The notes beneath the pieces are model-generated. The model had not been told where the DNA came from and searched no databases. It saw only the letters and a list, made by a program, of their open reading frames with translations. Both the position numbers and the translations under genes were made by a program. A stretch of DNA of 11,704 nucleotides, from assembly GCA_002409285.1 (NCBI GenBank), contig DHUT01000054.1:1-11704 (forward strand). The letters are read 5' to 3'. The stretch comes from Firmicutes bacterium UBA5227 (GTDB lineage Bacteria; Bacillota; Clostridia; Tissierellales; Sedimentibacteraceae). Each line of letters begins with the position of its first letter. Within the stretch, counting starts at the first letter, position 1. Below are positions 6,438-11,704 of the stretch, in pieces.

Positions 6438-7721
6438 ATGAATTTGGAATTAAGAAAAATTCATATCAGGGATGTCGTTTTCAGTAACATAAATAGAATT
6501 GAAAATGATACCTTGTTTTTAAATTCTCGTGACCTTGTAGAATTGGTCATGGAAGACAAAAGGGTTAAAAATGTACATTTTGACATTGCAAAGCCTGGAG
6601 AATCCGTAAGAATTTTTCCTGTAAAAGATGTAATTGAGCCCAGAGCAAAGCTTGATGGAGAGGTATTTCCGGGAGTTTTCAGAGAGCAAATGGATGAGGC
6701 TGGAAAAGGTATAACCTATGTTTTAAGCGGATGCGCTGTAGTTACAACAGGTCCTATAGTCGGATTTCAAGAAGGTCTTATTGATATGAGTGGACCTGGT
6801 GTACAGTACAGTATTTTTTCCAAACTTATAAATATTGTAATGACAATAACAAAAGAAGATTATGTTGATCCGCATGAACACGAAGAAACCGTAAGGCTGG
6901 CAGGGCTGAAAATAGCAAGTTATATAGGTAAAATAGGTATTGGATATGAAACATATGAAGCAGAGTGCTATGAATGGGAAAATATTGGGCACAAATATTC
7001 TGAATATTCTGAACTTCCAAAGGTTGTGTATATATATAACTGCATGAGCCAGGGACTTCTGCACGACACATATTTTTATGGCAGAGACACAAAGCTTTTA
7101 ACTCCCATGATTATTACTCCCCTTGAAGTAATGGATGGTGCGGTTGTAAGCGGTAACTGTGTTTCACCCGGTTCGAAAACAACCACGTACCATCATTTGA
7201 ACAATGCGGTTATAAAGGAATGTATGAAAAGGCACGGCAAAGAAATAAATTTTATGGGAGTTGTATTAAACCCTTTAATGGTTACATTAAAGGAAAAATA
7301 CAGAAATTGCATGCTTGCGGTAAGAAATGCTGAAATGCTTGGAGCGGAAGGTGTCGTAGTTTCTCAGGAGGGCTTTGGAAATCCAACTACGGATTTAATG
7401 CTTATATGTCAAAAACTTGAGAATAAAGATATAAAAACGGTAATTATTACAAATGAGGACGCAGGTTCTGACGGCATGTCTGAATCCTTACCTGACAGCG
7501 TAACAGAGGCGGTTGCCATAGTTTCTACGGGCAACAGCAATGCAACCGTAATGCTTCCAAAAATGGACATAGTTATAGGAAATATGAAGGATATTGAAAA
7601 AACAACCGGTGGAAATGTTGAGTCTATACAGGATGATGGAAGGATTTTGGTGGAAATACATGGAATAATGGGCAGTCATAACCTTCAGGGAAATACTTTT
7701 TTAAGCGCTGAAACTATATAG
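6438..7721 (+). CDS. Glycine/sarcosine/betaine reductase protein B, proprotein subunit (GrdE/GrdG/GrdI family)
   Basis: This 427-residue protein is the carbonyl-bearing subunit of a protein B of the glycine reductase family. In studied members the proprotein cleaves itself between Asn and Cys, and the new N-terminal Cys becomes a carbonyl (pyruvoyl-type) group that binds the amine substrate as a Schiff base. The site is present as SGNC, with Asn240 and Cys241 in line with known GrdE. Other family marks are ARPGES-like AKPGESVRI (51-59), VGFQEGLIDMSGPG (108-121), the HEHEETVRLAGLK stretch (146-158) and the C-terminal MDIVIGNM and IMGSH. AAGGGAG (6425-6431) precedes the ATG. The selenoprotein partner starts 10 bases after the stop. 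The substrate class (glycine, sarcosine, betaine or another amine) cannot be assigned by eye. GrdA and GrdC/D are absent here and must be encoded elsewhere. Confidence 0.93.
   Translation: MNLELRKIHIRDVVFSNINRIENDTLFLNSRDLVELVMEDKRVKNVHFDIAKPGESVRIFPVKDVIEPRAKLDGEVFPGVFREQMDEAGKGITYVLSGCAVVTTGPIVGFQEGLIDMSGPGVQYSIFSKLINIVMTITKEDYVDPHEHEETVRLAGLKIASYIGKIGIGYETYEAECYEWENIGHKYSEYSELPKVVYIYNCMSQGLLHDTYFYGRDTKLLTPMIITPLEVMDGAVVSGNCVSPGSKTTTYHHLNNAVIKECMKRHGKEINFMGVVLNPLMVTLKEKYRNCMLAVRNAEMLGAEGVVVSQEGFGNPTTDLMLICQKLENKDIKTVIITNEDAGSDGMSESLPDSVTEAVAIVSTGNSNATVMLPKMDIVIGNMKDIEKTTGGNVESIQDDGRILVEIHGIMGSHNLQGNTFLSAETI
7155..7160 (+). other. Predicted Asn-Cys self-cleavage site of the GrdE-type proprotein
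   Basis: Codons AAC (Asn240) and TGT (Cys241) lie within VSGNCVSPG. In the glycine reductase family, cleavage here gives two chains of roughly 26 kDa and 20 kDa and creates the carbonyl cofactor at Cys. The intact site argues that this is a functional protein B and not a relic. Confidence 0.85.
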
Positions 7722-7725
7722 GAGG
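7720..7725 (+). promoter_or_regulatory. Ribosome binding site overlapping the upstream stop codon, selecting a GTG start
   Basis: AGGAGG shares its first two bases with the TAG stop of the GrdE-type gene and stands six bases before GTG at 7732. No ATG is available at this position, and the product MKNVIFYTNQFFGQIGGE aligns with GrdB N-termini, so GTG is the start. The layout suggests translational coupling that keeps the two subunits in balance. Confidence 0.85.
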
Positions 7726-7731
7726 TGTGCA

Positions 7732-9003
7732 GTGAAGAACGTAATTTTTTATACAAACCAGTTCTTCGGACAAATAGGCGGTGAAGACAAGGCATATACC
7801 GAGCCTCAATTTCACGAGGGTCCTGTGGGTAATGCAAACGCATTTACGGAGAAACTTGAAGACGCACAAATAATAGCTACAATTATTTGCGGTGACAACT
7901 ACTATGTTGAAAATATGGACAAGGTCAAGGCTTTTATAAAGGAAAAACTTGAGGACCTCAATTTTGATTTGCTTATTGCGGGTCCTGCATTTAATGCAGG
8001 CAGATTTGGAATAGCATGCGGAGATGTATGTTCTTTTATAAAAAAGGAATTCAATATAGAGGCTATAACAGGATTATATGAGGAAAATCCTGCAGTGGAA
8101 ATGTACAAAAAAGACATATACATCTTAAAGGTAGCAAAATCCGCAGCCGGGATAAGAAAAGCGGTTCCGCTTATGGCGGGATTTGCAAATAAGCTTTTAA
8201 AGGGTGAAAAGCCCGGAAGCCCCAAGGAAGAGCAATATTATGCAAAGGGCAAAAGAATCAACGTTTTTAAAGAAAAAAACGGTGCGCAGCGGGCTCTTGA
8301 TATGCTGGTAAAAAGACTAAAAAATGAACCCTTTGAAACGGAGCTGGAGATTTCTCTGTATGAAAAGGTTGAACCTGCACCCCCGTTGAAGGATTTAAGC
8401 AAAGCAAAAATAGCACTTTGCACAACAGGTGGAATTGTTCCCTTCGGAAATCCGGACCACATACCTGCCGCAACAGCAAAGATATACAGAATGTATGATA
8501 TATCAGGAAAAGAAGGACTTAAAGAAGGTGAGTTTGAATCTGTACATGCGGGATATGATCCGGTGTATGCAAATAAGGATCCAAACAGAGTTGCTCCGCT
8601 GGATGCATTGAGAAGCCTGGAAAGGGAAGGTGTAATAGGGAGCGTTTACAAGTATTTTACGGTAACAACAGGAAATTCGACATCGGTTGCCGATGCTACG
8701 AGGATGGGAACTGAAATAGCTCAAAGATTACTGGATGATGGAGTTGACGGAGTTATACTTACCAGCACCTGAGGCACGTGTACACGTTGCGGTGCAACAA
8801 TAGTAAAACAAATTGAAAGAGCTGGTATCCCTGCCGTTCATGTATGTACGGTAACTCCTATATCTAAAACAGTTGGTGCGGCAAGAATCTATCCTGCTCA
8901 GGCGATACCATATCCCACAGGTAATCCTGAACTTACTGTGGAAAAGGAAGATCAAAGAAAAAGAGACATTGTTATCAATGCGCTTAATCTGCTGATTCAG
9001 TAG
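7732..9003 (+). CDS. Glycine/sarcosine/betaine reductase protein B selenoprotein subunit (GrdB/GrdF/GrdH family), UGA read as selenocysteine
   Basis: This is the catalytic selenoprotein subunit of protein B. The frame runs 346 codons to TGA at 8770, then continues for 76 codons to TAG at 9001-9003, giving 423 residues with selenocysteine at 347. Residues before the TGA read GVDGVILTST and those after read GTCTRCGATIVKQIERAGIP, exactly the GrdB active-site context (U-x-x-C-x-x-C, with Cys350 and Cys353). Other family marks are FFGQIGGEDKA (12-22), ATIICGDNYY, LLIAGPAFNAGRFG, GGIVPFGNPDHIP and GGYDPVY-like AGYDPVYANKD. It is slightly shorter than the usual 430-440 residues at the C-terminus. 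A gene caller treating TGA as a stop would report a truncated protein and miss the active site. The gene starts with GTG and is coupled to the upstream gene. Which amine it acts on is unknown. Confidence 0.95.
8770..8772 (+). other. In-frame UGA selenocysteine codon (Sec347)
   Basis: The TGA sits between codons for STST-type ILTST and GTCTRC, at the known selenocysteine position of GrdB-family proteins. The reading frame downstream is open for 76 codons and conserved in character. All complete genes in the window end in TAA or TAG, and no other TGA lies inside a coding frame, so a nonsense mutation or a general code change is less likely than recoding. Confidence 0.95.
8773..8798 (+). promoter_or_regulatory. 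SECIS-like element downstream of the UGA
   Basis: Five perfect base pairs (GTTGC at 8786-8790 with GCAAC at 8794-8798) enclose a GGT loop that begins 18 bases after the UGA. As I recall, this is the same offset as the GGU loop of the E. coli fdhF SECIS. It would be the binding site for SelB. A competing 12-bp palindrome, ACGTGTACACGT (8776-8787), lies between UGA and the hairpin. The encoded residues are conserved in the family, so part of the base pairing could be coincidental. Confidence 0.65.
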
Positions 9004-9025
9004 ATAAGTGTAATATATATTTTAT

Positions 9026-9030
9026 GGAGG
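9026..9030 (+). promoter_or_regulatory. Ribosome binding site selecting the alanine-dehydrogenase-like start
   Basis: GGAGG at 9026-9030 lies five bases before ATG at 9036. An upstream in-frame ATG at 9024 overlaps this site and has no ribosome binding site of its own. The ATG at 9036 gives MIIGVPKEIKNNENRVAL, the standard N-terminus of the family. Confidence 0.85.
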
Positions 9031-9035
9031 TTAAC

Positions 9036-10148
9036 ATGATTATAGGAGTACCAAAAGAAATTAAAAATAACGAGAACAGGGTGGCTCTGATACCCTCAGG
9101 TGTTGCAGAACTTGTCAAAAAAGGACATCAGGTATATGTTGAGCATGATGCAGGACTGGGAAGTGGATTTTCTGATGCAGAATATGAGAAAGCAGGTGCT
9201 GTAACAGCAGATTGCAATACTGTGTGGAGCAAATCGGAGATGATATACAAGGTCAAGGAAATACTTGCCGAAGAGTATAAGTATTTAAGAGAGGGGTTGA
9301 TAATATTTACATATATCCATTCAAATGCACACCTTGACATGACAATGGAATTATTAAAAAGCAAAGTTATAGGTATTGCATATGAGGATATTACAGATAA
9401 AAATGGTCAATTCCCTTTGTTAAGTCCTATGAGTGAACTGGCAGGCAAGGGCGGATTTTTAGCAGCACTTCATTATGGGCAATCAGTTAACGGAGGAAAA
9501 GGAATTCTTTTCAATCGCATAAGCGGAGTTGATACACCTACAGTATCTATAATCGGCTGCGGGCATTCCGGTATGGGTGCTGCGGAACTGGCAGCAAGCT
9601 TTGGAAACAAAGTTATAATATTAGATGTAAATAAGGAAGTAATGGATGAATCAAAAGCTAAACTTCCTGAAAATGTAGAATTCCTTTATTCAAACAGAGA
9701 GAATTTGGTGAGGTGCCTGAAAGAGTCTGATGCAATTATAAATTGTATTTTGTGGAATAAAACACGAAAAGATCACCTTGTTTATAAGGAAGATTTAAAA
9801 ATTATGAAAAAGGGCGCAATGATTATAGATGTGGCATGTGATGATGGCGGTGCCATTGAAACCTGCCGTTCAACCACACATGAAGACCCGGTTTATTATG
9901 AGGAAGGTATTTTGCATTATTGTGTTGATAATATTCCATCTGCATTTGCGCGTACGGCTTCCATAGGACTTTCAAACTGCACCCTGTCCTACGCTCTGCA
10001 AATAGCAAACAAAGGTTGTGAAAAAGCTTTTAAAGAAAATAAATACCTTTTGAAGGGTCTTACCTGTTATAAAGGCAAGCTAACATTAGAGGAAACTGCG
10101 ATTAAGTACGGACTTGAACTTACACCATCATGCGAATTATTTAATTAA
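9036..10148 (+). CDS. ald: Alanine dehydrogenase family protein (NAD-dependent amino acid dehydrogenase)
   Basis: This is a 370-residue member of the alanine dehydrogenase/transhydrogenase family, the usual length for Ald. Ald oxidises L-alanine to pyruvate and ammonia with NAD+. Against the Mycobacterium tuberculosis enzyme as I remember it, the substrate and catalytic residues are kept: Arg15, Lys74 (for Lys75), His95 (for His96), Asp269 (for Asp270) and Asn299 (for Asn300). The Rossmann motif is GCGHSG (174-179). Differences near the active site are KVKEIL for KVKEPI, IHSNAH for LHLAAS and LWNKTRKDHL for LVPGAKAPKL. Altered substrate choice, for example another amino acid or an opine-like compound, is therefore possible. 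It starts 32 bases after the selenoprotein and is surely in the same operon. It may feed NADH to the reductase (the donor half of a Stickland couple) or consume an amino acid released by it. Confidence 0.85.
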   Translation: MIIGVPKEIKNNENRVALIPSGVAELVKKGHQVYVEHDAGLGSGFSDAEYEKAGAVTADCNTVWSKSEMIYKVKEILAEEYKYLREGLIIFTYIHSNAHLDMTMELLKSKVIGIAYEDITDKNGQFPLLSPMSELAGKGGFLAALHYGQSVNGGKGILFNRISGVDTPTVSIIGCGHSGMGAAELAASFGNKVIILDVNKEVMDESKAKLPENVEFLYSNRENLVRCLKESDAIINCILWNKTRKDHLVYKEDLKIMKKGAMIIDVACDDGGAIETCRSTTHEDPVYYEEGILHYCVDNIPSAFARTASIGLSNCTLSYALQIANKGCEKAFKENKYLLKGLTCYKGKLTLEETAIKYGLELTPSCELFN

Positions 10149-10222
10149 TCTGTATGCGGTATAAGTAAATCATGTTTAAAGTAAATAATTAAAAAAACTA
10201 TAAAAAAGTTATGGAGGAAAAC
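10149..10222 (+). other. Short gap before SBP2, no separate promoter seen
   Basis: The 74 bases are AT-rich. I see no -24/-12 promoter, no GACA-N6-TGTC dyad and no terminator, only GGAGG (10213-10217) before the ATG. SBP2 is therefore probably read from the sigma-54 promoter at 6345, unlike SBP1, which has its own. Confidence 0.6.
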
Positions 10223-11704
10223 ATGAAAAAAAGAATTATTTCAATTATGCTGGCAGCACTGATGATTATCATGAGCATGACAGGTTGTTCAGATGGTTCA
10301 AACAGTACAAACTCAAATTCTCAGGAAAACAATTCGGAAAATAACGCATCTTCCAATAATCCTGCAGACAGGACTTTGAAGCTTAGACTTACTTCTTCTT
10401 TAACATCACTTGATTGGGAGCAGACTACAAATATCCGTGATATGAAAGTATGGCATCAGATGTATGAAGGACTATACGGAATGGACGAGGCAAACAACGG
10501 ATATTACAAAGAGCTTGCAAAGGATGTTCAGCTGAGTGAGGATCAGAAGGTTTACACTATTACTCTTCAGGATGGGGTTAAGTTTCAGAATGGAGACGAT
10601 TTAAAAGCTTCTGATGTTGTGTTCAGCTATAATCGTGCAATTAAAAATCCACGATTCAACTATGTAACTTTTATGATTTCGGATGTTGAAGCTGTGGATG
10701 ATCAGACTGTTAAGATAACATTGGATCAGGCATATGCACCCATAGATCACACTTTCTTTTCAATTAAAATAATGAGCGAGAGAGAAGTTACAGAGCAAGG
10801 TGACAAATTCGGAACAATACCTAATAAGGCAGGTACAGGTCCCTATTATCCTGTTGACTACAATATTGCCACAGGAGTTAAACTTAAAGCATTTGAAGAT
10901 TACTGGAGAGGTGCTCCGGACATAAAAGATGTTGAATATGTGGTAATTTCAGATGATGCTGCTGCTGTAATAGCTTTTGAGAATCATGAACTTGACTATT
11001 TTGAAGAGGCTCCATTGTCAGACTGGGAATCATTAATTAAGGCTTCAGGTCAAAATAATGTAATGGTAAAAGGAAACAATATAATGTTTATGGCAATCAA
11101 TTACCTTTCAAGCGATGTTTTAGCCAATGAAAAGGTTCGTGAGGCAATGTTTTATGCAGTAAATAAGAAGGATATCAATTCAGCGGCAAGCAACGGATAC
11201 GGAACAGAAGCCACTCAATATATGCCTTCTGACTATGTAGCTACATCACCCATTGATGGTTTCAAAACTTATGACTATGATCCTGAAAAAGCAAAAGCAT
11301 TGCTTGCTGAAGCAGGATATCCTGACGGCGTAGATATAGGGACAATATCTGCATATGGAACAAGCTCGTCGGAAAATGCTAAAATGGCACAGGTTATTCA
11401 GGCAAACTTGTCACAGGTGGGTATAAAGGCAGGTGTTGAGGTAATGGAGTATTCTACTCTAAGCCCCAGATTATATGCTCAGGATTATGACGTTTGTATA
11501 TTTTATGATTCAAGCAACTATGACTTTAATAACATCCGCCAGCAGGTTCACAGTGAATCCGAAGGTATGTATGTTGTTAAATACAAGGACGGTCCCTTTA
11601 ACTGGCAGCGTATGGAGGAGCTTGTAGACCTTGGAGCTTCTACGGCTGATGTTAATGAAAGACTTAACTACTATACTGAACTGTGGTCAATGGTAATGGA
11701 TACT
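10223..11704 (+). CDS. Family-5 ABC transporter substrate-binding lipoprotein (SBP2), C-terminus missing
   Basis: This is the second DppA/OppA-type binding lipoprotein and a close paralogue of SBP1, with 494 codons in the window and no stop. The N-terminus MKKRIISIMLAALM leads to the lipobox MTGC with Cys22, then a Ser/Asn-rich linker about five residues longer than in SBP1. From NPADRTLKLRL onward the two proteins align almost without gaps, with most differences conservative. GGAGG (10213-10217) stands five bases before the ATG. It lies last in the visible reductase operon, and permease and ATPase genes would be expected beyond the window. The ligand is probably the same as, or close to, that of SBP1, and by context is linked to the reductase substrate. 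Nothing in the sequence names it. Confidence 0.93.
   Translation, partial: MKKRIISIMLAALMIIMSMTGCSDGSNSTNSNSQENNSENNASSNNPADRTLKLRLTSSLTSLDWEQTTNIRDMKVWHQMYEGLYGMDEANNGYYKELAKDVQLSEDQKVYTITLQDGVKFQNGDDLKASDVVFSYNRAIKNPRFNYVTFMISDVEAVDDQTVKITLDQAYAPIDHTFFSIKIMSEREVTEQGDKFGTIPNKAGTGPYYPVDYNIATGVKLKAFEDYWRGAPDIKDVEYVVISDDAAAVIAFENHELDYFEEAPLSDWESLIKASGQNNVMVKGNNIMFMAINYLSSDVLANEKVREAMFYAVNKKDINSAASNGYGTEATQYMPSDYVATSPIDGFKTYDYDPEKAKALLAEAGYPDGVDIGTISAYGTSSSENAKMAQVIQANLSQVGIKAGVEVMEYSTLSPRLYAQDYDVCIFYDSSNYDFNNIRQQVHSESEGMYVVKYKDGPFNWQRMEELVDLGASTADVNERLNYYTELWSMVMDT
10835..10927 (+). repeat. 93-base segment of SBP2 identical to SBP1 (inverted copy at 778-870)
   Basis: This is the partner of the segment at 778-870, in opposite orientation. 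The two copies bracket about 10 kb that contains both regulators and the whole reductase module, so recombination between them would invert that block. Confidence 0.85.

Noticed and set aside
6723..7092. Minus-strand ORFs of 88 and 113 residues within the GrdE-type gene
   Set aside because: Their composition (rich in Cys, Tyr, His and Ile) is typical of antisense translation of an AT-rich gene, and the plus strand is clearly coding.
8770..8772. TGA as a true stop or nonsense mutation ending a 346-residue protein, with the rest as a pseudogene remnant
   Set aside because: The codon is at the known Sec position of the GrdB family. The downstream 76 codons stay in frame and encode the conserved active-site and C-terminal region, and a SECIS-like hairpin follows.
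8770..8772. A reassigned genetic code with UGA as Trp or Gly
   Set aside because: This is the only in-frame TGA in roughly 10 kb of coding sequence. Trp (TGG) and Gly (GGN) are encoded normally, although no gene here ends in TGA, so the window alone cannot fully exclude it.
1..11704. tRNA or rRNA genes, CRISPR arrays, transposase genes, attachment sites
   Set aside because: I looked for them and found no cloverleaf-like segments, regularly spaced repeats or mobile-element proteins.

Overview
The window looks like chromosomal DNA of an AT-rich, amino-acid-fermenting member of the Clostridia (Firmicutes). The evidence is the low GC content, strong AGGAGG-type ribosome binding sites, rho-independent terminators, and a substrate-specific 'protein B' module of the glycine/sarcosine/betaine reductase (Stickland) family that includes a selenoprotein. 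No RNA genes, CRISPR arrays, insertion sequences or phage genes are visible.

Layout from left to right: (1) On the minus strand, a truncated family-5 (peptide/opine-type) ABC-transporter binding lipoprotein (SBP1, 1-1467), preceded by a 464-base gap. The gap holds a sigma-54 (-24/-12) promoter, three GCC-N8-GGC dyads and a strong terminator. (2) On the minus strand, a PAS-like/AAA+/Fis-type HTH sigma-54 activator (EBP1, 1932-3308). (3) A 251-base divergent region with a candidate sigma-70 promoter in each direction. (4) On the plus strand, a MalY/PatB-type PLP enzyme (3560-4750) and a second sigma-54 activator (EBP2, 4784-6202), closed by a 17-bp perfect hairpin. (5) A compact regulatory region (6203-6437) with two GACA-N6-TGTC dyads spaced 30 bp apart, the terminator, and a textbook sigma-54 promoter. 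(6) The structural operon: a GrdE-type proprotein with the Asn-Cys self-cleavage site (6438-7721); a GrdB-type selenoprotein with an in-frame UGA at 8770 and a SECIS-like hairpin (7732-9003); an alanine-dehydrogenase-family enzyme (9036-10148); and a second binding lipoprotein (SBP2, 10223-11704, truncated), which is a close inverted paralogue of SBP1.

How the parts may work together (inference): the SBPs and an unseen transporter import a substrate. EBP1 and EBP2 each sense a related ligand and drive sigma-54 transcription of one arm (EBP1 the SBP1 arm, EBP2 the reductase operon). The GrdE/GrdB-type protein B reductively cleaves a C-N bond, handing the two-carbon (or similar) fragment to GrdA and protein C encoded elsewhere. 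The PLP enzyme and the alanine-dehydrogenase-like enzyme process the released amine or amino acid, or supply reductant. Glycine, sarcosine and betaine are the established substrates of this family, but this gene company does not identify which substrate is used, and a different one is possible. This self-contained, doubly sigma-54-controlled module is the most interesting content of the window.

The two window ends are homologous. Both SBP genes are cut at the same codon, and the last 24 bases are the exact reverse complement of the first 24. This probably reflects how the fragment was assembled or chosen, so the true ends of both genes are unseen.
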